Positions 30,401 to 42,353 are shown, numbered from the stretch's first letter. The stretch is DNA of 64,000 nt from Glandiceps talaboti (GCF_964340395.1 NC_135569.1:16384519-16448518), one strand, 5' to 3'. Program-made: numbers and translations. Notes: a model not told the origin generated them from the sequence alone.

Positions 30401-33400
30401 CATTTTGAATGACTGCCATACCTCTAAAACTCACTTTATGGCATTTTGAATGACTGCCATACCTCTAAAACTCACTTTATGGCATTTTGAATGACTGCCA
30501 TACCTCTAAAACTCACTTTATAACATTTTGAATGACTGCCATACCTCTAAAACTCACTTTATGACATTTTGAATGACTGCCATAACTCTAAACTCACTTT
30601 ATGACATTTTGAATGACTGCCATACCTCTAAAACTCACTTTATGGCATTTTGAATGACTGCCATACCTCTAAAACTCACTTTATGGCATTTTGAATGACT
30701 GCCATAACTCTAAAACTCACTTTATGACATTTTGAATGACTGCCATACCTCTAAAACTCACTTTATGACATTTTGAATGACTGCCATACCTCTAAAACTC
30801 ACTTTATAACATTTTGAATGACTGCCATACCTCTAAAACTCACTTTATGACATTTTGAATGACTGCCATACCTCTAAAACTCACTTTATGACATTTTGAA
30901 TGACTGCTATACCTCTAAAACTCACTTTATGACATTTTGAATGACTGCTATACCTCTAAAACTCACTTTATGACATTTTGAATGACTGCCATACCTCTAA
31001 AACTCACTTTATAACATTTTGAATGACTGCCATACCTCTAAAACTCACTTTATGGCATTTTGAATGACTGCCATACCTCTAAAACTCACTTTATGACATT
31101 TTGAATGACTGCTATACCTCTAAAACTCACTTTATGACATTTTGAATGACTGCCATACCTCTAAAACTCACTTTATAACATTTTGAATGACTGCTATACC
31201 TCCAAAACTCACTTTATGACATTTTGAATGACTGCCATACCTCTAAAACTCACTTTATGACATTTTGAATGACTGCCATACCTCTAAAACTCACTTTATG
31301 ACATTTTGAATGACTGCCATACCTCTAAAACTCACTTTATAACATTTTGAATGACTGCCATACCTCTAAAACTCACTTTATGACATTTTGAATGACTGCT
31401 ATACCTCTAAAACTCACTTTGTGTCATTTTGAATGACTGCTATACCTCTAAAACTTACTTTATGACATTTTGAATGACTGCTATACCTCTAAAACTCACT
31501 TTGTGTCATTTTGAATGACTGCTATACCTCTAAAACTCACTTTATGACATTTTGAATGACTGCCATAACTCTAAAACTCACTTTATGACATTTTGAATGA
31601 CTGCCATAACTCTAAAACTCACTTTATGACATTTTGAATGACTGCTATACCTCCAAAACTCACTTTATGACATTTTGAATGACTGCCATAACTCTAAAAC
31701 TCACTTTATGACATTTTGAATGACTGCCATACCTCTAAAACTCACTTTATGACATTTTGAATGACTGCCATAACTCTAAAACTCACTTTATGACATTTTG
31801 AATGACTGCTATACCTCCAAAACTCACTTTATGACATTTTGAATGACTGCCATAACTCTAAAACTCACTTTATGACATTTTGAATGACTGCTATACCTCT
31901 AAAACTCACTTTATGACATTTTGAATGACTGCCATACCTCTAAAACTCACTTTATGACATTTTGAATGACTGCCATACCTCTAAAACTCACTTTATGACA
32001 TTTTGAATGACTGCTATACCTCCAAAACTCACTTTATGACATTTTGAATGACTGCCATACCTCTAAAACTCACTTTATGACATTTTGAATGACTGCCATA
32101 CCTCTAAAACTCACTTTATGGCATTTTGAATGACTGCCATACCTCTAAAACTCACTTTATGGCATTTTGAATGACTGCCATACCTCTAAAACTCACTTTA
32201 TGGCATTTTGAATGACTGCCATACCTCTAAAACTCACTTTATGACATTTTGAATGACTGCCATACCTCTAAAACTCACTTTGTGTCATTTTGAATGACTG
32301 CTATACCTCTAAAACTCACTTTGTGTCATTTTGAATGACTGCCATACCTCTAAAACTCACTTTATGACATTTTGAATGACTGCTATACCTCCAAAACTCA
32401 CTTTATGACATTTTGAATGACTGCCATACCTCTAAAACTCACTTTATGACATTTTGAATGACTGCCATACCTCTAAAACTCACTTTATAACATTTTGAAT
32501 GACTGCCATACCTCTAAAACTCACTTTGTGTCATTTTGAATGACTGCTATACCTCCAAAACTCACTTTATGACATTTTGAATGACTGCCATACCTCTAAA
32601 ACTCACTTTATGACATTTTGAATGACTGCTATACCTCTAAAACTCACTTTATGACATTTTGAATGACTGCTATACCTCTAAAACTCACTTTGTGTCATTT
32701 TGAATGACTGCTATACCTCTAAAACTCACTTTGTGTCATTTTGAATGACTGCTATACCTCTAAAATCAGCCCATAGTATTGAGATCTAGACTGCAACAGT
32801 ACAAAAATTCATCCAAATTTATCTGTATATTTTCAATAGACAAGTGTCTATGAACCATGCACAACGACAGCACTCAACCAACAAGTGCAATTAAACTGTA
32901 ATTCAACTGATGTAGTCAGTGCACTTGACATTGGAAAATTGGAAAAATCTGACTAAATTCATTCCCCTTCATTTGCATGTGTTGTCATGGCGAGAGAAAG
33001 AAGATAATACTGATAATTTTGTTTTGTTTTTTCCTTGTTTCAGGTACTCTGCCACTAAAGCTATATTGATAGCATTTGTGTGTACTTTTTTTGAGCTGTT
33101 TAATGTCCCTGTATTTTGGCCAATCTTGGTGGTATATTTCATTACGCTATTTTGCATAACAATGAAGAGACAGATTAAGGTAAGCATTATGAAACATTTA
33201 CAAACTTTTTGACGTAATGATTTTTTTATACTGTCAGGTTGTGTACATAGAAGTGCTTTATAGCTGACTGATGTAGGCTTGGTGTTTCACTCTGAGACAT
33301 GGAACATTACAGCTAAAATGATGTAGGCTTGGTATTTCACACATGGGACATTACAGCTGAAAATGATGTAGGCTTGGTATTTCACACATGGGACATTACA

Positions 33401-34187
33401 GCTAAAATGATGTAGGCTTGGTATTTCACACATGGGACATTACAGCTGAAAATGATGTAGGCTTGGTGTTTTACTCATGGGACATTACAGCTAAAATGAT
33501 GTAGGCTTGGTGTTTCACTCATGGGACATTACAGCTAAAATGATGTAGGCTTGGTGTTTTACTGGTGGGACATTACATTCTTGACACAAAGATAGACATA
33601 TTTCAACGCTAGGCTAACAATAACAGAGACACAACAAACACAGCAGGATCCTTTACCCAATCATATTGAACACTGATACGCATTGCTATTCTTTCAAAGT
33701 GTAGTAAACTGGCTTCTAACACATCAGGATCCTTTGTAGTAAAAACATGTTTCTAGTGAAAACATTACACATGGACTTGATGATTTTAACGACTGCAATT
33801 GTTTATTTTCTAACTGATAATCAACATTTAAACTTGACTACTTCTACATCCCCACTGTGCACATCACCTATGGAATTGTTTCTTTTGCATTTAGAAGTTG
33901 TCTGAGGGTGTGTAATAAATGTCATGTTTCATGAGTGAAACACCAAGCCTACATCATTATGCTCATGAAAGTACATCCCCAGAGAAAACTGCATGTATTT
34001 GTGCAAATACCCCAAGTAAGCTAGACATGCAGTAGGTTCTGTTAGTGTGTGCAGTGATTTTAATTGTCTGATAATTTCTTTTGTGTTATCTTTTCAGCAC
34101 ATGATCAAATACAAGTACCTACCTTTTTCACATGGAAAGACAAAGTACAAGGGAAAAGAAGACAGCGGATCAGTTATTGCAAGTTAA
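24398..34187 (+). CDS. RER1: RER1, Golgi-to-ER retrieval receptor, six coding exons
   Basis: RER1 is a four-span membrane protein of the early Golgi. It returns escaped ER membrane proteins and unassembled subunits to the ER in COPI vesicles. Coding exons are 24398-24460, 26007-26111, 29183-29282, 29873-29951, 33044-33179 and 34098-34187. Phases agree and give 190 residues (human has 196). The start is [20 protein letters not shown]. Recognisable blocks are [20 protein letters not shown] (57-76), the conserved loop [17 protein letters not shown] (about 100-116), [28 protein letters not shown] and a basic tail ending [12 protein letters not shown]. Hydrophobic segments lie near 37-55, 57-77, 121-135 and 138-155. 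An AATAAA follows 202 nt after the stop. Identity is near certain. Confidence 0.97.
24555..25035. mobile_element. Foldback element in RER1 intron
   Basis: Left arm (24555-24745: cagtcctacatttgtacaac, tgctgacatcagacc, cacaaacagaacctgtta) is the inverse of the right arm (24838-25035). The divergence suggests an older insertion. Confidence 0.7.
25088..25108. repeat. Uninterrupted run of 21 G
   Basis: Twenty-one consecutive G on the plus strand, just after the foldback element in the RER1 intron. It could form a quadruplex in DNA or in the RER1 pre-mRNA. The exact length may be a sequencing artefact. Confidence 0.9.
26007..26111 (+). CDS. RER1: RER1 coding exon 2
   Basis: This 105-nt exon encodes [20 protein letters not shown] then [15 protein letters not shown], the first membrane segment. 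Acceptor tttcacag has a branch site TACTAAC at 25970-25976. Donor is CAG|GTAAGT. A diverged copy of the acceptor region lies just upstream. Confidence 0.96.
26561..26942. repeat. 42-bp minisatellite, left part (9 units)
   Basis: Units read attgtaatgtcatatcggta then gaaggcatgtattgatgtta ac, nearly identical. The array is interrupted at 26943 by an inserted TIR element and resumes at 27711. Confidence 0.95.
26943..27710. mobile_element. 768-bp TIR element inserted in the minisatellite, TSD ATT
   Basis: Perfect 34-bp terminal inverted repeats lie at 26943-26976 and 27677-27710, starting AGAGAGTTTCGGCTACACG. The target duplication ATT is at 26940-26942 and 27711-27713, and joining the flanks restores the 42-bp unit. 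The TIR contains its own palindrome ACACGTTCAACGTGT. No transposase frame is visible, so it is nonautonomous. It contains a (CTAT)n tract at 27077-27102. Confidence 0.92.
27711..27968. repeat. 42-bp minisatellite, right part (6 units)
   Basis: Continuation of the array at 26561-26942, with the same unit, resuming exactly after the TSD of the inserted element. Confidence 0.95.
28046..29182. other. RER1 intron, unique part plus microsatellite
   Basis: Holds the ATAC/GTAC microsatellite at 28655-28996; otherwise nothing recognised. Confidence 0.55.
28655..28996. repeat. (ATAC)n / (GTAC)n microsatellite complex
   Basis: The first part (28677-28790) is rich in self-complementary (TACG)n. The second (28800-28996) is nearly pure (ATAC)n of about 200 bp. 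It lies in RER1 intron 26112-29182. Confidence 0.97.
29183..29282 (+). CDS. RER1: RER1 coding exon 3
   Basis: The 100-nt exon encodes [20 protein letters not shown] then [13 protein letters not shown] plus one base. Acceptor cttgcag and donor AG|GTAAAT fit. Confidence 0.96.
29873..29951 (+). CDS. RER1: RER1 coding exon 4
   Basis: The 79-nt exon encodes [20 protein letters not shown] then PEFKF and two bases of Trp. It is the most conserved cytosolic loop of the family. The donor GTAAGA is followed within about 60 nt by the 41-bp minisatellite. Confidence 0.96.
30010..32765. repeat. 41-bp minisatellite in RER1, about 67 copies
   Basis: The unit reads acattttgaatgactgccat then acctctaaaactcactttat g. 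It fills most of the intron 29952-33043 and begins about 60 nt after the donor. Common variants are gctatacctcc, cataactcta and tgtgtcattt. Confidence 0.96.
33044..33179 (+). CDS. RER1: RER1 coding exon 5
   Basis: The 136-nt exon encodes [40 protein letters not shown] and KRQIK, the last two membrane segments. Acceptor tgtttcag and donor AAG|GTAAGC fit. Confidence 0.97.
33269..33956. mobile_element. TIR element with tandemly amplified left end
   Basis: TGATGTAGGCTTGGTGTTTC at 33269 has its inverted partner at 33937-33956 (gaaacaccaagcctacatca). The left 50-60 bp is repeated about six times to 33585. An inverted part of the same family forms window positions 1-105. It lies in RER1 intron 33180-34097. 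Confidence 0.75.
34098..34187 (+). CDS. RER1: RER1 last coding exon
   Basis: After acceptor tcttttcag the exon encodes [29 protein letters not shown] and a TAA stop. The basic cytosolic tail matches the family. Confidence 0.96.
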   Translation, partial: HMIKYKYLPFSHGKTKYKGKEDSGSVIAS

Positions 34188-34388
34188 ACAATAGTCTCCC
34201 CATTTTTCCACAGTAAAATTTATAAACCTGTAACACATAATACTAATTTGTGATATTTTTTCAAACACTTTTTTCTGTAGGAACTGTTTATTGTGTATTC
34301 TTGATGCTATAATTTTTTGGATGTCTTGTATATGTAAATCAAAACAAATCTTGCTCATTGCTATTTCTGTATGTGATGCCATTTCCAT

Positions 34389-34394
34389 AATAAA
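34389..34394 (+). promoter_or_regulatory. RER1: Likely RER1 polyadenylation signal
   Basis: A canonical AATAAA lies about 200 nt after the RER1 stop codon. A second AATAAA occurs near 34628. Which one is used cannot be told from sequence. Confidence 0.6.
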
Positions 34395-35763
34395 ATCAGA
34401 TATGCAGTGTTCCCTCTACGTTTTCTTAGTCTGAGCAACTTAAGGAGAAGGGTGAAAAATGAAAAGGGTAACATTATTACATAGTGGCTGTGCTTGTGCA
34501 ACCAAAGGGGGTGGTCCGCAATTGGGTATCTCCCCTTCTTGCCGAAGGTCGGAAGAAAATCATATAATATTAATTTACAATATGAAGCTAACACTTTTTA
34601 CCCGCTCTTGGATGCTGAATAGAGAGAAATAAAACTCTATGACAAGATTTCATTTAATCAGTAATTATACTTTGTTTCTTTGTATATACAATTAGCACAC
34701 AAATAAACCTTAGTGGGAACACTGCTAATATATTAGCCTAATGACAAGGACAGTGCTGTGTATAAACAAAATTGTGTATCATGCTTTTTCTTCATTTTTT
34801 CTGTATATGGAAATGCTGCAAGATGTACTTTGTGTCAGGAAGTTTGGAGTGTGAAATTACTTCTTCTTTTTTTTCTTGGAACTATTGGTCATTGTGAATT
34901 TCTTAAAGTCATCAATCCAAAAGAATATTTGTCAGGAGAGCAAGAAATTCATTTTTTTTTTCTCCGAACTATTCATTCTAAATCTATGAAAATCTTCAAT
35001 TCAGAATGATCATACTTGTGTTAAAAACTATGATAGTGAGTCAGTATCACTTTAGTCAAATTAGATGTATAAAAGAGAAACGTCTCGATAGCTCCCAGTA
35101 ATGGTAACAGATGCCATTAGATTAGATTAGTCTGTATCAGTAAAACAACAGGATCGACAGAACAGATATACAATGGTACAAAACCATACATGTCTTTGTA
35201 TAATTTAGGGTTCCATCGCACATTGGCCAACCACTTTTATAAGAGAAAGCATCAACTTGCTATGGTTAGCAGGACAAATAAGTATTATCAGAAGTGCTTA
35301 TTCAATGCCGTAAAGAGGCCATAATGCAAGAACATGGATGTACTCCCCACCATTTTGTTTCCTGTATGTCAAAAACTCCACCTTTTGTCATTGAAACAAT
35401 AATTTCACTGTAAGCATGCCTCTCTGTGAATCATATGCCAAAGTATTGAAAGGAATAGTCCGATCACAACTAGCATAAACAGCATTAGTTTGTCTCTTTG
35501 TACGTAATATAAGAACATGTAAGTTTTCTTCCCAGCTCTTCCTCAATGTACACGTCATCTACAGAAGCAAAAACTCAAACAAGAAATCTGACTTAGAATA
35601 CTATAAGTGTAATGTAGAAATTTACAGACTTTGTATTTAACTTTACCTATGAATTGGATGTCATTGTATACATTTATGATTTGCTCCTCATTATATTATC
35701 CTGTATTAAAAACATATCATAATTTTGTGTTTCTATTATTTTGTACAGTTCGTAATTTTAATC
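34395..35763. other. Intergenic DNA after RER1
   Basis: No gene or repeat family recognised. Short open frames here are not supported by any motif. Confidence 0.5.
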
Positions 35764-35916
35764 AGGAACACCACTCCAGGAAATAAAGATATTTTCATAA
35801 ACTATGGGTTCTGGAGAATCATTTCATGATTTTACAGTTACCTTCAAATACTTGTGATTTCAGAGAACCATCAAGTTGATCTTGTGCCTTTATTTCCTGG
35901 AGTGGTGTTGCCCTTT
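35764..35916. mobile_element. Short TIR element, first of a tandem pair
   Basis: Left end aggaacaccactccaggaaa and right end tttcctggagtggtgttgcc are inverted repeats about 150 bp apart. An almost identical element follows 30 bp downstream. Confidence 0.75.
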
Positions 35917-35945
35917 AATAATGCATAGTAGTGTTGAGTTGCATT

Positions 35946-36088
35946 AAAGGGGACTGCCACTCCAGGAAATAAAGGTATTTTCATAAATTGTGGATTCTGA
36001 AGAGTCATATCATGATTTTACATCACATAAATTTCAAAGATTATTGAACCCAAAGTTGACATTATTTCGTGGAGTGGTGTTCCCCTTT
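35946..36088. mobile_element. Short TIR element, second of a tandem pair
   Basis: Ends aaaggggactgccactccag and cgtggagtggtgttcccctt are inverted repeats. The interior (ttttcataaattgtggattc) parallels the first copy. Confidence 0.75.
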
Positions 36089-38584
36089 GAGACAATACAA
36101 TAAAATAAGTTAATCTTTTTTAAGGATGTAAGCAATAGCTTAAAAAGACAGCTACATATGTGTGTACAAACAAACAGACAGACACATGTACGTACATGTA
36201 TTAATATGGTCATCAACACCTGTACAGTAAGCAAACAATAGCAAGTACTAGCCTAGGATGGCACACATGCAAACACACACATACAGAGACACACTGATAG
36301 ACATATACAGTAAGACACACCCACACACATGCATACATACATACATACGTACGTACGTACGTACGTATGTACGTACATAAATACATACATATATTCATTC
36401 ATACACTCACATATACAAAAAAAATACATGCATGTAGACAGACAGACATGCACACATGTACATTCTTACCAACACTCAGACAGATACACACACAGATACA
36501 CTTTGCTTATCTCTATATAATCGTTAATTGTTCAGTGATGTCAAATAATAAAAACTAAAAATTGTAATAGTTTGACTATAATAGACTAGCTACAAAGACA
36601 AAAATCTAGGATGTAAGAATTTAGCAAATATGTTCTAAATAGTACTAAAGTTTTAGAAGTCAACATGTGATGTTGTGTTCACTTTTCATAAATTATATTT
36701 ACTGGCTGTGATAGAAGTCCGAAAGATATTTCATGAGAATCCACATCATTGTGAAATCACAGGCCTCTGTCTGGCAGCATCCAAAACACATTGCTGACAG
36801 ATTTTGTCTTGTGTAATCTGCTCAAGGGATTGTGAGAACTAATAATCTTCTTTAAATTTACAGTAAAACTAAATTTTTGACATGTAATTTCACTTTGTCA
36901 GACTAGAGTTTAAGACATGACAAAAATCCCACCCATCCTAATCCTATCCTGGTCATACCCACAGTACCTTAATTTTGGTTTGTTCCTATTGTACTCAGTA
37001 GGATGGATGACACTACTGTGAAGACGGAGGTGGTGGATGGATCCAAAGATGCACAAAGTGAACATATAAATTCCAAACTGAAATGAAAGGACATCTATAT
37101 TCATATTCACACTCATATTCAGCTTATGATTAAGATTTAAGCCCCAGTGAATTTAATTTTTGCAAATATTGAATTATTAATTTCTGAGTGTCAAAGCATA
37201 CACCAAATCTGTACTAGAAATAGTTCAATGCTTGTAATAAGATTATTACTAGTCGTTAGTTTGCAGCATTTGTGTAGTGTTAATATACACTGGCTGCAGG
37301 TAGGCTTTGATCACTGGGTATTAGCATACAAGCTTCAACAAATACTTTATTATATTATACTAGTTTATTGATGGTCTAAATCGAGAGATCTGATTGGTCA
37401 AGACATCAAACTAACACATCTAAAATAGTGATATATGCACAGTTAGCGTGACTCTAAGCAGCTCTGAATGAGAATTGTATACAGACATGACATAATGCTC
37501 ATGTGTATATGTTGCCACCTGGTCAAAACCTCGGGATGTACCATCCCCTGTGGGCGGTTTATTGCTTAAATATGAAAGAAGTTGAAAATAAGAATACAGA
37601 TTTTACTGACAAAAGTTCAAGTTGTAATTCATAGGTTTGTAATCAAATCTTCAGACTTGACAATTATTTGGCGTTTATATGTTATACCACCTATCCACTC
37701 ACCCCCACCCCCAACCCCATTTATCGGCTAGGTTGTTGTATACCCCCAACCACCCACATCACCGTGACTTGCATTGTCATAATACCATACTACAAGCAAC
37801 AACTCCAATGTCTGCATGCACCAACTATAACACAAAGCATGGTGATTGCAATGTTTATGTGTTTGTTTCAGTGTAAGTAATTCAAACAGCATGACATCTC
37901 TTTGAAGTGGCTTCCTATTAAAATAAGTTGCACACCACAGGGAAACGGACATTAAAATATATGAGATATGTACTCATGTGGTAACACCTACACAAGACGA
38001 CATGATATATCTGTAACTTAACATTCATTAATAGCCAAACAAAGCTGAAGTTATACTGTCTATCAATCAGGTTCTTATATAGGAAAAATTTAAAATGGAT
38101 TTCTTGTTTTGTAAAATCATAAAGTTTACATTTGTTGATAAACTAGAAATAGCTTGGAATATATCCTGTTGGTTGAAATTGACTCTGAGTTGTGTCATGC
38201 CACAGGTGAAGGGAGATTAGCTCTGGCCAGAAAAACGTTAGCTGTAATGACTGATGACAAGGATTGACATGGACAGCCATTACTGTGTCAGATGACATCA
38301 GGGAGCACTCTTATGTTATGTCACTTGAATCAAAGAAATATATTTTATTGATCAAATTCAAAATGAATTCGGAAATTCAGATGTAGTCGCCACTTTTGTG
38401 ACGCCTTAGAACTATTAAAGCAGGTGGGTACAGAGTACCAGGAAATACCTGCATTGTTTAGTAGGGACAAAGTAAACATTACCCTTACTACATACAGACC
38501 TGGTTCAGTGATTGTTTATCTAACCTGTCAGTGCTGGGTTAGTCTAGGTACTATACATTGGCCTCAATTTACTACAAACTCTCT
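36089..38584. other. Intergenic DNA with small microsatellites
   Basis: Contains a mixed CA/GTAC tract at about 36260-36510 and otherwise unrecognised sequence. A short C-rich stretch lies at 37698-37715. Confidence 0.5.
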
Positions 38585-38775
38585 CTCCACCGTATAGTCA
38601 AATGGCTTTCTTTAGCATGACATTCTGTTCTTACCACTGAGAGCAGTAGCTCAATGCTATTGGAATGTTGATATAAACATGTTGATGTTATCCCGTTTTC
38701 ATGTGACTTATTTTCAGACTGGAGGTTGAGTTTGTAGTAACCTGAATGAAGTAACCAATTACAACAGCCTGTCAG
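38585..38775. mobile_element. Dispersed repeat, second copy of the 23,515 family
   Basis: Shares ccgtatagtcaaatggc, ttggaatgttgatataaaca and gtagtaacctgaatgaagta with the first copy. No termini or coding content could be defined. Confidence 0.6.
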
Positions 38776-39673
38776 TGTGTGATGAATTACTACTGACATG
38801 TGCTGTTCACCCTTTCCCCAGCAGGAAATTTAGCTAGTTGAATTTGTCTGTTTGACTATGCATGGAGAGATATTATAATAATCAATCCCAACATTTAGCA
38901 ACTAGACTAGTACTGGGTGGGCTTGAATCCAGCTTGTCATATGAGGTAACCGCTTGGCCACTTCCAACCCAATCAGTGGGTGAGATAACTCAGTCAGATA
39001 ACTCTCAAGTCCATCTGTCAGGGTAGATTCTAAGGTGTTACAGAAATTCAACAAAGTAAGTTATAAAAGTTACATCTTTTATTACTATAAATCATTATAT
39101 ATTGATTCTAATTTTACTGGAGTTCATCGTTGTCTTTAACATGTACTCTATCATTTTGTCATCAATTTATACTCTATGCTACTGTAAACCTGGAAATATT
39201 TGCTAAAGATTTGTTTTCACTTATTTCGCTGGATGCAAAAATGCAAAAATAAGTAGTGACTAAAACGTTTTGTTTTTTGGGGGTTTTTTTTGTACATGAA
39301 CACAGTGTTCATGTACAAGTCTGGTAATTCGTAAAAATAAGTAGTGACTAAAATGTCTTCTTGTACATGAACACAATGTACCAGTCTGGTAATTAGTAGA
39401 AAGTAGTCTTTGAGAACTAGCTGAAGACTCTAAAATCACAAAATCTTCTTGTAGCGAAAATGTTCTTGGTTTACAGTATTTTACCTGTGAAGTCAAACTT
39501 TTTCACTTTTGCCACATTATGTAACTTTATGTGTTTAATGAATTGTTAATAATTTCTGGTGACATTTCTCACTAAACTTTTCTTTTACTATGATAATACA
39601 TTTATTGTTATGTATGTAAATAAAGAAAATTGATGTTAAAACAAAAAGTGTGTGCATGTTATGTATACTTTCT
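38776..39673. other. Intergenic DNA with a tandem duplicate near 39,250-39,420
   Basis: A segment of roughly 90 bp starting aagtagtgactaaaa is duplicated and contains the 27-nt palindrome. No gene seen. Confidence 0.5.
39291..39317. repeat. Perfect 27-nt palindrome
   Basis: TGTACATGAACAC, one central A, then the exact complement. A related, non-palindromic copy (tgtacatgaacacaatgtac) lies about 70 nt downstream in a tandem duplicate. It is in intergenic DNA. Confidence 0.9.
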
Positions 39674-40016
39674 TTAAAGGGTGTATATGTTTTTGGTGTA
39701 TAGTTTGCTGTGTATTTAAAAGGTGCTCACAGTATTCTACTCACTGCAGCACACATAACAACCACTTGCAATTGACTGATTTCAAACCTGGTATTAAGAT
39801 ATAACCCATAAATGATCCAATAACGTAATTTATTATATGTACCCATGAAATTCCTACTATGTAATCAACTGTTCTCACAATGCCAGATGATAATTGTAAT
39901 GTTATAGAAGACATGCGATGACATTGACAGTATGTATTGGAAATGGAATGTGGTTTTATTGAAGTATTTTCACTTGAGTATATAGCTTATAAATTCAGCT
40001 TGTGTCCCTTTAAAGG
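39674..40016. mobile_element. Unexpanded copy of the MITE-like element seen at 26340-28045
   Basis: The copy begins tttaaagggtgtatatg and ends gcttgtgtccctttaaagg. It shares catgaaattcctactatgta and acaatgccagatgataattg with the other copy. It lies between RER1 and the tRNA. Confidence 0.72.
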
Positions 40017-40506
40017 CAAATGCTTTCATTAAAAGGTGTGAACTCTCGTCTTTGGTTATTCTGATGACATACACTGAACTAATAACAACACCGAATGTTT
40101 CCCAAAAATGACATTTTAAATATATCATGATAACTAGTATATATCATCATTGTAACTAATTTGCATATATAGTAACTTTAGTCTTAGTACCCTCTCGTCT
40201 GATTGGCTAGAGTAATCATGTGTAAGATTGCTTTTATGACTCTAAAATGGCCCAATTTTAATTTCACTTTGACTTCTATCAAAACGTATGTGGTGACCCC
40301 CTTGTTTTTTTCTTGATAATAGAGTTACTAGTAGTATCTGTAAAGCTGTTTATGTTGCAGCAAAATTAATTGTATTTTTCATTTGTTTGTTTGGGGGGGG
40401 ATAGGAATGAAATAAATATAGCCATATATTTGGCCCGACGAGAAACTGTGTAGTATGGTGGAAAGAACCTATCGCATAATCACAAAATGGTTAAAAAAAA
40501 TAATGA

Positions 40507-40578
40507 GGGCCAGTCCGGGAATTGAACCCGGGACCTCTCGCACCCTAAGCGAGAATCATGCCCCTAGACCAACTGGCC
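40507..40578 (-). tRNA. tRNA-Pro (anticodon AGG)
   Basis: The minus strand gives a 72-nt cloverleaf. Acceptor stem GGCCAGT pairs with ACTGGCC, with discriminator C. The anticodon arm is CTCGC-TTAGGGT-GCGAG with anticodon AGG. The T arm is TCCCGG-GTTCAAT-.. with GGTTCAATTCC as B box. A T-rich terminator follows at 40501-40494. There is no intron and CCA is not encoded, as usual in eukaryotes. It lies 436 bp upstream of the SLC35F6-like start codon, on the opposite strand. Confidence 0.95.
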
Positions 40579-41013
40579 GTACCTCATGCTAGTGGACGCG
40601 TCATAAATGACTATATAGATTGTATAGGAAGTGAGTACCCGTAACACCACATTTTTGTGTGATATTTAGCATATTTTTCATGTCAGACTACTGTTAGGCG
40701 TACAAATGAAGCAACACATGCAACGACACCTACGTCAGTCTACAAATGCTACTAAACGACTAAAGCTACGTGTGGACACGTATGATCCACCCGCACTGTC
40801 CCTGCATTTACGGTCTTTCACCCCCACTAAAATAATGTACAGTCATAGAGGTCACCTGATTTTAAATTGTCAAGTGCATCACGAGTATCCAATCGATGGT
40901 CACGGTGACACCCGTGTACCTGTTTTTGTCGAAGTAATTAATGCAATAATAATAATGAATAGGGGGGTTGCTACGTTGATCAGCTGTTACTTTAGTAGCA
41001 GAAGTCAGAGGAA
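40579..41013 (+). promoter_or_regulatory. SLC35F6: Probable promoter and 5'UTR of the SLC35F6-like gene
   Basis: The interval between the tRNA and the start codon must hold the promoter unless an upstream exon exists. No TATA box is evident. A 115-codon frame here (40706-41053) has no recognisable domain. Confidence 0.4.
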
Positions 41014-41090
41014 ATGGCGTGGACAAAGTACCAGATATTCCTTGCCGTGTTAATGGTTATTACCGGATCGATAAACACCCTTAGCGCAAA
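41014..41090 (+). CDS. SLC35F6: SLC35F6-like exon 1
   Basis: Encodes MAWTKYQIFLAVLMVITGSI NTLSA and two bases of Lys, then donor GTGAGT. The ATG context is gaaATGG. It forms the first membrane segment and matches the MAWTKYQ start of animal orthologues. Confidence 0.95.
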
Positions 41091-42307
41091 GTGAGTTATA
41101 TGTGATTTGTTTTATTTTGGTCACAATTTTTTTTTCTAAATGTATGAAAACACATGTTGCGAATTTTGTGTGTGTGCATTCTTTTCCGGTACTTTGGGCT
41201 TGCGGCGCTATTGTAAATAGTAATTAGAATTTTCTTAGGTGAAGATCAATCATAGAGTTTCGAACCAGTTACATTGTGGAAAACTTGACAATTGCCACAC
41301 TTGTTCGTTGGCCATTGGATCATGGAAGTATCAGCCGGTTATGCTTCCATGATGTACACCATGCTACACAGTTATGTTTGAGATATTTACACGAATCATT
41401 TGCGTCAATGCCTAAAATACACGACCAGTTTTACCATTAAGCTTAGAGACCCTCCACTATGGTTTCACTGTTCTGAATATCATAAAGTGTGTCTGAACAT
41501 GTTTCTTTGATGAGGAAGAAACTTTCAATTTTATCATTTCGAATATTTTTTTACTTTTCTAAACTCGATCAAAATATTCTCAGATCAACATTAAAAAGTA
41601 TATTGAATGCAATTATATAGTACTGAAAGAAGGATTTTAGTGTATGTCGTGCATTTCGACTGCCGAATCGTGTCAGCCCAGGATATTTTTTGTAACGCTA
41701 TTTAACGCTATTAAAAACGCCCCCCAAAATGTCATCGTAAATTGTACATTTTATAGTGGCTATCAAAGTCTACGATAGTCAGCCCACCTTTGATCTTACG
41801 TGATAAAAGTGTAAACTATGACAACTGTGACACTTTAGCATCGGAACCGAGAAGCTCCCATTGAACCATAGAACTTTAGAAGCTATCCAAAAATCAGTAT
41901 AGTAAAGTTGAGCTACCATTGACCAATTTGAATACACCCCAGACAACCAATTTTGGTGGCTGAGAATACTCTGAGTTGGTTTGTTATTGATATGTAAAGT
42001 AAACTTTGTTACAAGTTCATTGTTATGCGGAACTAAAAAACAACGTGACAGTCACGGGGAGTCCTTCATAAAACAATGGGCGGAAATTTGCTCATTTTAA
42101 ACCACAGATAAGTAATACACCTACCACTGCCTGTAATAGAGTGCTATAAAAAAAAGTAAATGTACTCGAAATAATTTAGACCAGAAAATTGGGTTTGTGT
42201 GCTACTGTCAACATTTTAACTACAGGAATAAAGGCACATTTAGCACAAATGAACTAATAAGGTTCAGTAGTGCTATAGGCATGGCAAAGTCTGTGTGTGT
42301 ATGTGTA

Positions 42308-42353
<46 letters not shown>

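Noticed and set aside
40706-41053. 115-codon frame upstream of the SLC35F6-like start
   Set aside because: No domain or conserved motif, and it overlaps the true first exon in another frame.
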